A stretch of 64,000 nt of DNA from Malachius bipustulatus (taxonomy: Eukaryota > Arthropoda > Insecta > Coleoptera > Melyridae): NCBI GenBank assembly GCA_910589415.1, contig OU342630.1:27871867-27935866 (forward strand), read 5' to 3'. Below are positions 24,109 to 36,161 of the stretch, one piece after another. Both the position numbers and the translations under genes were made by a program. Below the pieces are notes generated by a model. That model was not told where the DNA came from. It saw only the letters and a list, made by a program, of their open reading frames with translations, and did not search any database. The stretch's first letter is position 1. Each line of letters opens with the position of its first letter.

Positions 24109-24481
24109 GTAATAATTGGTTAAGAAGCTATACAGTGTTTTATCTCTTAACTAAAAAACTTTGATAAGCGATACTTGTTAAACGGTTAAAGATATCTTGT
24201 CGAAATTTTCTAGAAATGTTTCCCTCCGGAAGCTTGCGAAAACCTCAATCTGAGTTAATTAGAAATCAAGGGCCGGACAGGATAATTTTGGCACCCATGC
24301 TTCTTGTTGAAAAGTTAATTTTCTGATAATTTTTCTCAAAAACTGTAAGCCTAATGCCATAAAAGATTTCAAAAATATCCTCCTCCAACTTCAATACATT
24401 TCCTGCAGCGCTTCTGTAAGGGACGGCAAATAAGCTAGGCCCGGCCTTGTCCCCTACGACGCTTTTGAAATTTAGAATATA

Positions 24482-24574
24482 CAGGCTGTCACTAAAAGGT
24501 ACCACCAATTCTCTACCACAGATTCCCGGTTACAAAATATGCCGATTCAACCGAAATTGTCTATTAATTATTAA
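24482..24574. repeat. Left-end fragment of the foldback family at 20836
   Basis: CAGGCTGTCACTAAAAGG after TA, then about 90 bp closely matching 20836-20928 (CTCTACCACAGA, GCCGAT..AACCGAAATT). It breaks off where the hAT element begins. No right end was found beyond that element. Confidence 0.7.
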
Positions 24575-24908
24575 TAGAGCGCGGAATATATGCAAGCCTA
24601 AACTGAAGTTATATGCGCATATATATGCAATTTTTTTTACCAAAATATGCAAGTATTTTTAAATAATAGCTCAAAATATGCAAAAAAATTTATGCATATG
24701 CGTGAAGTTCATATAATATAAAATAGCTACTATACTTACTTTTCATCGCCGCGATTTTCATATTAGCTATTCAGACAAACACAAAATAATACCTACTTAA
24801 TGGACTACAGAGCAACTGATAGTGACGATAAAAAAAAAACGTTACAGATTTTAGAACATTATAAATTTTATTCCATAATAATATATGTATACATTTTCAA
24901 TTAACATT

Positions 24909-25527
24909 TTAAACATTTTTACATTCTTTATAAAATGAATTTATTATCAAATATTTTTCCAAGTTTTCTACTAAAAATGTTTGTCTTCTATCCGTTAAAA
25001 CATTTTTAGAGATAGAAAAACTTCTTTCTACATCAACAGAAGTTATTGGAGAAAATTTTAACTTGGGAATTAAATTATAATCCAAGGGAAGGTCAACTGA
25101 GCTTTCTTCTCCTAAAAAAATTTGGGATATATTGCACAAATGTGTGTAACCTAAATTTTTTCTAATTATGTCTCCCAATTTCGCTGATATTTTTTTTCCA
25201 ATATTGCCTGGAACATTGGTACATTTTCCAGAAAAATCTTTAATTATCGCAACTGACTCCACAAGAGACATAGATTTGGTTTCTAATTTCAAAATTGATT
25301 GTGGAATAAAACTGTAATTCGATTTGATAAAAACTAATTGCTGCATGTGCGATAACGTTATTTTTTAAAAGCTGTTGGGATTTAGTTATACAGCTGCTAG
25401 ACGTGTCATCTATATCGTTGAACAAGCTTTTCAAATTTGTAAAATTCTCAGCATAAAAAATAGCTGCATTTAACCAAGTTCCCCATCTAGTAATAATTGG
25501 TTGGGGCGGTAAAGGAATTCCCCCCAA
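24909..25527 (-). pseudogene. hAT transposase, C-terminal portion, frameshifted
   Basis: It would cut and rejoin transposon ends at 8-bp staggered targets. The upstream part (25527 down to about 25346) reads PPQPIITRWGTWLNAAIFYA, a conserved late catalytic-region motif in which the RW pair is diagnostic. After a frame change near 25345 the second part ends with SPITSVDVERSFSISK and TDRRQTFLVENLEKYLII, the hATC dimerisation region, and a stop. The N-terminal zinc finger and first catalytic Asp are not found, so this is about one third of a usual hAT transposase. It lies within well-defined hAT ends, so it is probably the element's own gene. Confidence 0.85.
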
Positions 25528-26008
25528 ATTATAAAAGTACAGTGAAGAAAGGCATTTTCTATTTTACATTTATATACCTACTTAGATAGGTATTTGTAGA
25601 AATTTACCTTTAATTTACATTTAATGGACTTACTGGGAATTCCAAAGTAGCAAGCTCTCTTAAAGCATTTTCAAATCTGGTAATTGAATAGGGTATTATA
25701 GAGGTGTAACAAATTTTGTTGACCGAGTCATAAAATGTTCAAATATATTCACTACAACTGAATAGATAATATACAAACCCCATTGAAATAAAATGCATTC
25801 ATACATGAAATGAGATTATATTTAAGTATGTACCTACCTATACAAGAAATATTTCCAGCATAAAATATAAAAGTAATAGATGAAAGATGAAACCTAAAAT
25901 AATTTTTGAATTGATGGATTTATTAAAGGATATATGCCCATATATGCACGTTTTATTCAAATATGCTAAATATAAAAATTTGTTAAATATATGCAATATA
26001 TGCACATA

Positions 26009-26887
26009 CAGTGTGACCCATTTGTTCTTGAAACACCCTGTAGAATCTTAATTTATGGTGCGATTTTAAAGAAATTTCTTTTAAACCATAGAGCTTGATA
26101 AACTATATTTTGGGAGCAAAAAGCGTCTCATTCCTACAAAATCCAAGGCCAACTAGATCAGTGTTTACTTGTAAAATCTCAAAAATTCATATTAGCGATT
26201 TTTTTAGAAAAAAACTGTGCACGCTACTGGATTCACCAGCCCTCAAAACGGTACTGTACTAAATTTTATTGGAAATGTCAGAGTAATAAGGATCTTGCAG
26301 TTATTTTAGAAATTCATAATAGAACTCCGAATTTTCATTAATTTATTCGAAAAGGTGAAGAGAGACAAAATAGAAATTGTACATCTAGTTGGTGATAATG
26401 TAGGTACTTTAATTTTTAAATTATAATTTTTTATTTATTAATTTATTTTTTTTATATTTTTTTTTTAATTTTTTTTATTTTTATTTTTACTTTTTTTTTA
26501 CTTTTTTTAATTTTAATTTTTACTTATGATAGCTTTTGTCCTTTTTCAAATTAATTTATGAAAATTCGGAGTATTATTATGAATTTTTAAAATAACTACA
26601 AGATCCTTTTTACTCTGACATTTCCAATAAAATTTGGTACAGTACCGTTTTGAGGGCTCGTGAATCCCGTGGCGTGCCCAATTTTTTTCTAAAAAAATCG
26701 CTAATATGAATTTTTGAGATTTTACAAGTAAACACTGATCTAGTAGGCCCTGGATATTGTAGGAATGAGACGCTTTTTGCTCCCAAAATATAGTTTATCA
26801 AGCTCTATGGTTTAAAAGAATTTTTTTCAAAATCGCACCATAAATTAAGATTCTACAGGGTGTTTCAAGAACAAATGGGTCACACTG
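26009..26887. mobile_element. 879-bp foldback MITE nested in the hAT element
   Basis: CAGTGTGACCCATTTGTTC and its complement at the ends, flanked by TA at 26007-26008 and 26888-26889. The arms of about 360 bp match closely (GCGTCTCATTCCTACAA, CCCTCAAAACGGTACTGTAC). The loop (about 26390-26540) is an extreme T-rich stretch. It is clearly younger than its hAT host, whose sequence it interrupts. Confidence 0.9.
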
Positions 26888-26926
26888 TATATGCATTTTG
26901 CATAAAATCCGCGCCCTAATTATTAA

Positions 26927-27952
26927 TTATTGACTGTGGCACATAATTAGCACCTAATTAACACATAACTCTAATCCAATTCATTACGCATTTTCCTGAA
27001 GCTGTGGATTTGGAGCTCGACTCAACTCAAGAAGAGAACACATTGTTCAGTGTTAGGTAGGTATAGTTTTATCTAGAAAATTTCCACAAAATACAAACAA
27101 CTAATATTTTTTGCATGAGATACCAACTGGAATGATTCTCATGTGTGGCTTTCTGAAGAAATGACATTAAAAAAAAAAACTCAATCAAAGTTTAGTAGTG
27201 CCTCTCGATGAAACTACGACTATGTAGATAAGTTACCTATTTATACACGTAGGTATACAACAGAATCAGATTCCTTGTGAGATACTTAGCGACGTCTGGT
27301 CTGAGAGATGTTAGAGTGTGTCTCGAGAGCAGCCACAGCCACAAGGTGTATATTTGTTAAAGAATGTAACCGGACGACATAAGTATTTGCCAGTCTGTGC
27401 TTTAAATTTAGGGTAGATTCGATCTGGAATCGCGCTACGACAGGGGACAGGGCTCTCCTGAAGCTCCTTTGTATATCTAAAAGATATATCGTGAACTGAT
27501 TTATCATGTTTTCCGCTGAATTTGTTGGAGCATAATTTAATACATAATGGCACACATTATTTACCTGTGAAACCTACTATTAATCTCTTATTGGTGGATT
27601 GACGGTAATGTATTCACTGACATCAATCAGATGTCAGATATATGATTTGCTCAATACGGGCTCAGGTTGTGACTCTGCTAGGGCTCGCTCATATCAGAAT
27701 GGACTTTGAATGTTGCATTTTGTATTCGATGCAGCATGCAGTGCGGGAATATTCAATATGGTTAAAAAAATTGAAATCAATCGTAGTGGAGATGTTTTGC
27801 TCATATGCATTACACAATAATTATTATTATTGGAAGCTTTATTTATTTAAAGTACCTATTGCCGTTATTGGAACAACTAGATAGGTACTACTTAGAAGAC
27901 ATTATTGTTCTTACACATCGATAAATGAAATTCCATAATTTTATAGTACACT
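26927..27952. other. No gene recognised
   Basis: Two overlapping minus-strand frames at 27286-27555 share the same DNA and carry no domain that could be named. Confidence 0.4.
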
Positions 27953-27954
27953 TA

Positions 27955-28680
27955 CAGGGTATAATATTGAGAAAAAAATTTAAAGGCAGATTCTTGGTTC
28001 AAAAATAAACAAAAAATGTCCTATTAAATATTTTTTGAGATAATTAAAAAAAGTACCTAGTCAAAAAAATATTATTTTTCCTGTTTTTTGAAGATCTCTC
28101 GGGAATCGTATGAGATACAGAAATCAACTTTTGTACAGATCTTATCATTGATTTAGCTACTTTATTAGTGCTAACTAATTTTTTTTTTTCATATGAGCGG
28201 AGCAGATTTTAGACGGTTGCGTGGCTTTTTTTTCCCAATATCTACGACACTGAGCAAATTAGCATTTTAGAAGCGCATTTTTAATCGACAATATTTTCTG
28301 CACAAAAAAGGTACTCCTGCTAAAAATGGCTAACGTGAGTCGTTTTCGAGAAAAACGACCATTTACGATTAAAAAATCGCTTTGGATTTTTCAAGACTTC
28401 GGGACAGAAACTCCTCTCATTCCTCAGATCTCCGCAAATGGCACATAAAAAAAAACTGAATTGGTATTAAAAAAAAAACTTATAGGTATTAATGATATGA
28501 CATGTACAAAAGCTGAGTTTCGTATCGCAAATAGTTTCACAGACATTAAAAAAAAAAGCTGAAAAAGTAATATTTTTTTTAAGATGCATATTCGGACATA
28601 CCTTATGTTCATAAAAAATTTTCGTTTATTTTTACCAAAGAATCTGTCTTCAAAATTTTTTCGCAATATTAAAGATAATA
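27955..28680. mobile_element. Degenerate foldback related to 44629-45051
   Basis: The left end is CAGGGTATAATATTGAG after TA. The right arm ends near 28675 without a clear CCCTG. AAAATAAACAAAAAAT with TTCTTGGT is shared with the smaller element at 44629, and GAGTTTCGTATCGCAAA resembles CGAATTTCGTATCTCAAA there. The middle is longer and more diverged. Confidence 0.6.
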
Positions 28681-30942
28681 CTCAAAATAAACTCTTTCAG
28701 ACTAAAGACTTTCAGACCACTTTTGCACTCTTTGCGGGTAGGTAATAGGTATACATATTTCGTTCCACCACAGAGCAGAGATGAGTATTCTTACGATGTT
28801 TTCTGTAATTCTCAAAAATTAAAGACCAGAAACATCTCAGATAAACGTGTTTTTAAGATCTCCACGTAAATTCTTTTAAAATATCACCCATTTATTATCA
28901 TGCCATGAAAATAAAGTAAATAAAAAAATAAAAAAAATAACCACGCATCATAATGTTTTTTTTAGGTAATACTAATTTAAAATTGTTTGAGCATTTTTAT
29001 TCCTTTATTTTGAAAAATGAGGGATTGGGAATGACCTTTTTCGATATTTTATGCGAATTTAGAAACTAGACACTGAAAATATAGGTAAGTAATATAGGTA
29101 TAGAGAAAATAGGTACCTATATGTAATATTTTTAACTGATAAAATCATTAGAGCCACAAGTAGGTAGGTAATTAATTTTTTTTTTGCATTTTTTTATTTT
29201 TAACGTTCAATTCCACCCCCGAGCAAATTTATGGGAGATAGAAAAGGCTATTTAGCAGCCAGTTAATCAAAATTAAATTAAATTAATTTAATATTTTGGC
29301 AATGCACACACATGGACAACAGCACAGAACAGTGAGGCGTGTGAAAAACTAAAAAATACTTTTATGTTCTAAGGTGAAGGGGTTATTGAATAACGTTTTT
29401 AAATCTGCAATGAAGTCAGTGGCGTAAAAGATATGGAGGGGAAAATGGAAAAAATAAAACATCCTGAATATCTACGTCACCGGAAGACATCTACAAAACC
29501 TGAAATAGCAAAGCTGAAGATCTGTGTTTATTTATTGTTCATGCCCAGTTCATCAAAATCGATTCAAATTTACACGAGAGTTAGACCCAAAAACTATTAT
29601 ATTTTTTAAAACCTGAACGTAATAAATCTAGAAAACGAAGCATTTTTATGATTTAATGTTTATTATGGAAAAAAAAACGTTTGTTTTGATGCTCCTTACT
29701 ACCCCCAAAAAGTTTGTATTTTTATGATCCACGCTGTATATGATACCCATCTAAAAAATGGATTATTCCGCAGTTTATAAAGTTTTAACTCATCTCTATT
29801 TATTTGATCAATGTTTGGAACCTCTGCTTATGCACTCATTAAAAACCAGAAGACATGTGTTAACGTGTCCTCGTTGATGGCCTAAAAGAAGTGCAGAACA
29901 AACAAATATAATTCAATGAATGTTGTCCGAACCCGGTGGCCGTTTTTAGAGGTACCAGGGCGATGTGGATCACGTTTTAACGAACACCTCAAATATGCGA
30001 TATATGTATTGATATTAATTCACGGTTCATTCTTCAGCCCTATTTTGTGTTACCTTTAAAGGAGTGGCTTTATTTACTTTACATAAAGCGGGTCAGTTCA
30101 CGTATCTGGCTAATGGGGATGGTGCAGATGACGCGCGAGCCTAGAGTTCTCAGACAATAAAGAAATAAATGTTTTGGGTTATAGTTTTTGTTATTATTTT
30201 GAAACCACCTGCATTAGCATTACATTTGACTTTGAAATAAATATGCGGTAAGTTTGTGAATCGGTATGTAATTGTAAATGTTTCCTTTAGCCTATGAATA
30301 AAGTTAGATTATGTCTATAGGTACTTTTAATTAACGTGCATTATTCATGTCGTAAGATAATAGACGAACAAAAAGTCAATCGTAACTCATCCTGTAAAAT
30401 AATAAACAAAAAATCACTACTGAATCGCTACTGAACAGATTCATGAAACCATGGCATCGAAATCGTAGAAAAAATAGCGTCTTCTTCGCGAGAATGGCTA
30501 TTATTCATTAGGAAATTTCAAAACTCGCATGCGGCTTGTATTAAAAGTTTCGTCCTCATGAATAATATACATCATTCTCTGCTCGTTGAAGAATACACTA
30601 TTTTATAACTTAACTAAAACTCACCGGTTTTCAGGATCTGCTGCAAATTATGAAGAAAAATTTACCAGAACCCAAACAAATCTATGATGCAATTCATAGA
30701 TATGAAAAGTGTTGCTGTAGAAACAAATTCTGGTCATAAAGTTGTCAATGAGCATAGAGTCATTATTAGTTTTGATAAAAAAGTTCATTCCAATTTGAAG
30801 AACATTTAAATGTCTTGTAGTTCTTTTAAATACTCTGGAACCAGAAGCCAGAAGTACGGCGAAATGTAGTAGTAGCAGCACGATGGATGCCCTGCGCCTG
30901 CGAGTACTACAGTTTTAGTAAGACAATGGCTATGTGCGCATT
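28681..30942. other. No gene recognised
   Basis: AT-rich DNA. CAGTGGCGTAAAAGATATGG at about 29420 resembles element ends seen elsewhere (CAGTGGCGTAGAA at 36415), but no partner end was found. Confidence 0.4.
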
Positions 30943-30948
30943 TTGAAT

Positions 30949-30979
<31 letters not shown>

Positions 30980-33421
30980 GATTACATCCACTCAACAGCC
31001 AAAAGCCAATTATTGGTGGGAGAAATACATCATTACAATGGTTACATCACTAAAATTATAATTATGTACAACAATAATTATTGAAAGTTCACAACTAACG
31101 ACTTGATTTCCGAAGTTGACGCAAAGAACAAGTCCAGAGTACTCTCATATAAGGAATAATTAGAGCACATCCTATAAATAGGCGACGACTCAAGCAGACG
31201 TGTACGAGGCGTTGGAAGGTAAAACGTTGTTGGGAATCTTGCACCCATCCTCGGAACTACAAAGTTCAATCTACTAAGGAGCTGCGGGCATGAGATAATA
31301 TTATGCAGAAGCTTGTATAAAAAAACAATGGAGGATGCTGTGCGACGATCATGTAAGCTGTCCAGTTCAAATCTCTCCAGGAGCTGACTCTGTGGGAAGC
31401 CTCTTGGCGGATACTCCGAGTCAGAACGAAAACTTAAATATTTGAGAAACTTTCTCTGGACATTTTCCAAAATATCCATGTGTGAAATATAAGAAGGGCT
31501 CCATATCAGAGAGGCATACTCAAGGCGAGACTTTATCAATACTTTAAACAGGGACAACATTGTGTCTGTATTGAGAAATTGCTTAGAATTTCGAATAATG
31601 AATCCGAGAAGTCTATAAGCGGCAAGGGTAATCATATTGATATGTTCTGTAAAGGCCAAATTATGGTTAAATAAGACACCAAGATCCTTAACACAATAAC
31701 TCCGATTCAGGACGACACCAGATATATTATACTGATGTAAGACTGGGTTTTTGCTACGGGAGTACGATATCACCGAGCATTTGGGAATGTTCAGAGACAG
31801 AAGATTCCTCTCACACCATTCAGCGAAACGATCAAGGCATGTCTGAAGCGTCTCCGTGTCATCTGCAGACTTAATAACAGTGTAAATTTTTAGGTCATCA
31901 GCATAGAGCAGACATCTACCAGCAAGTATCTCAGTCACATCATTTATAAAGATGTTGAAAAGCAATGGCCCCAGAACGGAGCCTTGGGGGACACCAGAAG
32001 AAATATCAAAGACGTCAGATCTGCCACCAGAGACCTCAACAAACTGACTTCTGCCAGAGAGATAGCTGCCCAATAATTCAACAAGGCTATCAGAGCAGCC
32101 AAACCTATGCAATTTAGACAGTAATATATCGTGATTCAGAGAGTCGAACGCTTTGCGAAAGTCAGTGTACACGACGTCGACCTGTAGCCCAGCATCAAGA
32201 CCCCCAGACACAATCTCATGCATGACCGCCAAGTTCGTGACCGTCGACCTACCACTCACAAAACCATGCTGACAGTCGGCGAGCCTGTGGACAAGATCAG
32301 GAGCAATCTGATCGAAGAGGCAAAACTCGAACAGCTTAGAAAAATTACACAGGAGCGTTATTGGGCGATAGTTTTTAACGTTTGACCTATCACCAGACTT
32401 AAAGATTGGGATTGTCTTCGAAGCTTTCCATCTATCCGGAAAGCGACGATGCCTGAGAATTATGTTGAATATATGCAGCAGAGGGTCTAGTAGCAATCGA
32501 ATACAATCTTTGATGAAGAAGGAGGGAATTAGATCAGGACCAGCGGTTAAAGTAGCCTTAAACTTCCTAACACACCGCAGAATGTCTGAACTCTGGAAAG
32601 CGTTAGGTAAATATGTGATGTTACCAGAAGTGCACGGAAGAACCTCTCCCGAGGGATCGGGTTGACGGCCACTGTAACAGGAAGTAAAGAAGGCGCCGAA
32701 AGAATTTGCCACATCTTGACGGTTACTGTTAACAACATCGTCACAGGTTACATGAGATGGAATAGATGACACATTTCTACTACGATTGACAAATGACCAA
32801 AACTTCGAAGGGTCAGATTTGATAATCCCCTCAGTGTTGGATATATAGGCATTGTGGGAAGACTTAATTTCATTTTTTAATACAGAACGGAGCTGCCTAA
32901 ACTGCAACAGAGAATCCTCATCTCTATTTCGTTTGTAACGCCGCCAACAGATGGACTTTTCCCTGATTCTACGAATTATGTCCTTGGAAAACCAAGGTGG
33001 GTATTTTCTGTTGGGTCTTGGTGAAGACTTAGGAATAAACCTATCGAAAGCTGCAAATAGGATTTCATAGAAACAAGACAGTGCCAAATCAAGATTCTGC
33101 TCAAGAAGAACCTCAGACCAAGAAACAGAAACCAAATACCGATAGAGAGAGACATAGTCACCCCCTCTAAAATTATAAGAGAGGTGGTTGACATTTGTCG
33201 AGGGCGTGTCTTGTTGTCCGGGCCCAGGATTAATAATTTTTATATAAAGACCCGGATGGTGTGGATCCTCTGCAACGGCACACTCCAGAAGCCTATCAAC
33301 AGAGCAACTAAGGGGAGACAGAACCAAGTCAAGAAATCTGCCGTTATCATTGCAGGTAGAATTATGCTGCTTGATGTGTAACAGACTGCAAAACTCTTTA
33401 ATGAAAACTCTCTTGAATTTA
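30943..33421 (-). mobile_element. 5'-truncated CR1/Jockey-group non-LTR retrotransposon
   Basis: On the minus strand the element ends in a (TAAA)n tail (30949-30980). TTGAATTTA is found at 30943-30951 and 33413-33421, read as a target duplication that partly overlaps the tail. The element starts within the endonuclease domain. A 3' tail of short tandem repeats rather than poly(A) favours CR1-like elements over Jockey proper. Confidence 0.85.
31078..33411 (-). CDS. Endonuclease C-terminus plus reverse transcriptase, uninterrupted frame
   Basis: The polyprotein of the CR1/Jockey-group element. The first ATG is at 33327, but coding sense starts upstream (CNDNGRFLDLVLSPL, the C-terminal endonuclease motif), so that ATG is not the natural start. 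Counting from it: YPPWFSKDIIRRIREK in the linker (about 107-122), KNYRPITLLCNFSKLFE (about 318-334), motif A VYTDFRKAFDSLNHD (about 383-397), SSGVPQGSVLGPLLFN (about 443-458), motif C LLYADDLKIYTV (about 473-484), VKDLGVLF, then a C-terminal region ending in a stop at 31078. All catalytic Asp residues are present with no internal stop, so the copy is young. It lacks the endonuclease N-terminus and any ORF1 and cannot be autonomous. A complete ORF2 of this group is usually around 900-1000 residues. Confidence 0.92.
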   Translation of the reverse strand, partial: RVFIKEFCSLLHIKQHNSTCNDNGRFLDLVLSPLSCSVDRLLECAVAEDPHHPGLYIKIINPGPGQQDTPSTNVNHLSYNFRGGDYVSLYRYLVSVSWSEVLLEQNLDLALSCFYEILFAAFDRFIPKSSPRPNRKYPPWFSKDIIRRIREKSICWRRYKRNRDEDSLLQFRQLRSVLKNEIKSSHNAYISNTEGIIKSDPSKFWSFVNRSRNVSSIPSHVTCDDVVNSNRQDVANSFGAFFTSCYSGRQPDPSGEVLPCTSGNITYLPNAFQSSDILRCVRKFKATLTAGPDLIPSFFIKDCIRLLLDPLLHIFNIILRHRRFPDRWKASKTIPIFKSGDRSNVKNYRPITLLCNFSKLFEFCLFDQIAPDLVHRLADCQHGFVSGRSTVTNLAVMHEIVSGGLDAGLQVDVVYTDFRKAFDSLNHDILLSKLHRFGCSDSLVELLGSYLSGRSQFVEVSGGRSDVFDISSGVPQGSVLGPLLFNIFINDVTEILAGRCLLYADDLKIYTVIKSADDTETLQTCLDRFAEWCERNLLSLNIPKCSVISYSRSKNPVLHQYNISGVVLNRSYCVKDLGVLFNHNLAFTEHINMITLAAYRLLGFIIRNSKQFLNTDTMLSLFKVLIKSRLEYASLIWSPSYISHMDILENVQRKFLKYLSFRSDSEYPPRGFPQSQLLERFELDSLHDRRTASSIVFLYKLLHNIISCPQLLSRLNFVVPRMGARFPTTFYLPTPRTRLLESSPIYRMCSNYSLYESTLDLFFASTSEIKSLVVNFQ

Positions 33422-35304
33422 ATGAAGATGGATTAGTAGGCTTGCTACTGTTCATTACCCTGCCAAATCACCTTATCTCACGTCACTGGATTATTTTTGG
33501 GGTATTTTAAACCCCAGAATGTTCTTCTAGGCATATAACTTAGAATCACTAAAAGCAACAATAAGTAAATGAAGTAAATTCACCTGTCACCATTCGTAAA
33601 GTCTACGGCGAATTCTTAAAAAAGCAGAAAACCGTATGTAGATGAATAGAAGCTATGTAGAATAACTTTAACTTTCGTTTTTTTTAAATATTTTTTTATT
33701 AATGATGTTTGGAAAATTTTGACTACGTGTAAAAACATCCTGGGTGTCTCATATTTTAGTGCGGTTTCGCTGAGTGCGGTTTCTGAGTATTCTCGAGAAG
33801 CGGAGTTTTTTTTACAAAGCAAGACGTTTTTTTTCGTAAAACGAATATTAAAAAGTTTTCTCTCTTTATAACCCCATCGTAGACACACTGTATAGTGCGA
33901 ACTTTTTGACCGACACTGCATAATGGTGTATATAGCCTAGCTGAATGTCCTGGATTCGATTACCGAGCAAGGCAATAAACTAAAGGAAAAGTCCTTCGTG
34001 TGAAATTAGAATATTAGCAAGTTTAAACAATTATTACTTACCTTGGAGAAAGTGTGAACATAACTTACTATCTACAGAAAAAAGATACAGTAAATCAGAT
34101 TTACCCAAAAATTTAGCTTAATCGGTCTTGAAAGAAATGATCACTACTTTGTTTTCAATAAATTAATATTTTTACCCGTATCCTTATCGGATAAGCTCGA
34201 AGGGAGTCCCTATAGCAAGAGACAAGGAAGTATCTCTGAGTCTACCTCGATATCTTTACAATAATATGTGCACACATGTCTTCCCATCGTTGCATGTGAA
34301 TCGGACGCAAACGGTTGCATCTTCTCGTTAAACAGGATGATATGCACCCAGTGATTAATTATCCTGCGGTTAGGCAGTAATGGACACAACACAGAGCCAT
34401 TGTGCAACAATACCGCCACATGCGAGTCCTTTCCTTATTCCTTAGCTCGTCTCTTTGTTACCGGAAGTATTAGGAGAGCTCCTCTAAATGCACGACACCG
34501 AGCTCAATGCCTCCAGTTCACGTTATTAATGATCTAGATCGGCTTAACTATATAAACTTTAAATTAAATGCTGTCAATTTACGAGCACAATAGGATGCTT
34601 AGCATTCAACTGAAAACGTTGCCAATGGACGTGAGTATGTGCGTTTTTTTTTATAAGAATAATATTATAATTTCAAATAGGAATTATAGATTTAACGAGA
34701 TGAATTTTTTCTTGCGTACCTACAAATTGATAATAACGTTAATTTGATCCTTAAGGCAGTAGCGAATCTACCTATTATATGGTACAGATTGTTCATCTGC
34801 TATCTCTATCGTTAAGAACAGATAAACATTTTCACTTTCAGTCTTGATATTTAACAATAGAGCATAAATTCATTTCGCAGGACTTCTTTTTCACGATCTC
34901 GATGATTACAATACTATAAGAGCGAGGTGCGAGATAAATAATGCATTAGGAAAAAGGTGGTTGTTTTTAGTCAGGCCGAATTTTGATTTTAATATAAAAA
35001 GGCGGTATAACATCACGTCACGTAATAAATTAGATTAGAACAAGTTGTGGTGTTGTACATGTTCTCAGTAACAGCATTCCCGGGATTGTCTTGCATATCA
35101 GATATTCACTTTTTTTGAACAGCAGTCCTCAAAAGTTTTGATTATTGCTTTCTAGACACCTGCGTGTTATTTTGAAAATCATTGAAAAAATCTACGGTTT
35201 TCTAAATAAATCAATCCTTTAAACATTAAAAATGAGCATAATATACTTGGCCATTAGAGACGGCGAAGGAGAAGTAACAAATGGCAAAAGTAGGTATATA
35301 CATA
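33422..35304. other. No gene recognised; possible solo element end
   Basis: A GACACACTG end followed by TA lies at 33882-33892, like the ends of the 8478 element, but no matching left end was found. The rest is AT-rich without coding signal. Confidence 0.4.
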
Positions 35305-35306
35305 TA

Positions 35307-36159
35307 CCGGGTGGGCATCTAAGAATGAACAGCGGCCATATCTTGGGAAATATTGATCCTACAGTTTCAAAAACAAATTTTCCAGACATAAGTGACTATG
35401 CGAAATGCAATGAAAATATTTTCAAGATGGTCGCACTTCCGGAAATACCGGAAGTTGACACCTACTTCGTTATTTTAACGGGGACAGCCTTTATATTATT
35501 GTATTTTTAAATTGCCTGGCAAAATCGAATACAGGTGGTTTTCACAATTGGAATTTAGGTTGAGTAGTTTATGGGTTATAAACAAGTGAAAATCGCAATT
35601 TTCAATTTTCAAAGCATCTCACATTGAAAACGGCTCAAAATATTTAAAAACGGCTTACATGTCCCTATCTTAACTTTTTACAAGGTATCCTACCATGTGG
35701 TTTAAATTTTTATACAGGGTGATGAAAATTAACAGATTTTTGATCACCCTGTAGAAAAATCTAAACTACATAATAGAATACCTTGTAAAAAGTTAAGATA
35801 GGGACATGTAAGCCGTTTTTAAATATCTTGAGCCGTTTTCAATGTGAGATGCTTTGAAAATTGAAAATTGCGATTTTCACTTCTTTATAACTCATAAACT
35901 ACTCAACCTAAATTCCAATTGTGAAAACCACCTGTATTCGATTTTGCCAGGCAATTTAAAAATACAATAATATAAAGGCTGTCCCCGTTAAAATAACGAA
36001 GTAGGTGTCAACTTCCGGTATTTCCGGAAGTGCGACCATCTTGAAAATATTTTCATTGCATTTCGCATAGTCACTTATGTCTGGAAAATTTGTTTTTGAA
36101 ACTGTAGGATCAATATTTCCCAAGATATGGCCGCTGTTCATTCTTAGATGCCCACCCGG
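35307..36159. mobile_element. 853-bp foldback MITE, nearly perfect palindrome
   Basis: CCGGGTGGGCATC ends, TA at 35305-35306 and 36160-36161. The arms are almost identical over their whole length. The centre (about 35716-35756) contains TACAGGGTGATGAAAA and its near-complement. It carries the shared module (GTGAAAATCGCAATTTTC, ACGGCTTACATGTCCCTATC). Two frames reading inward from the ends give the same peptide because they are mirror copies. They are not genes. Confidence 0.93.
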
Positions 36160-36161
36160 TA

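Larger units (their letters stand above)
24575..26918 (-). mobile_element. hAT transposon with decayed transposase and nested MITE
   Basis: Terminal inverted repeats TAGAGCGCGGAATATATGCA (left) and TAGGGCGCGGATTTTATGCA (right, read inward); 8-bp duplication ATTATTAA at 24567-24574 and 26919-26926. ATATGCA occurs repeatedly near both ends, as expected for subterminal binding sites. It carries a broken transposase on the minus strand and a later 879-bp MITE near its right end. Confidence 0.88.

Noticed and set aside
27286..27555. Two overlapping minus-strand frames of 80-89 residues
   Set aside because: They share DNA in different frames and neither shows a known domain.
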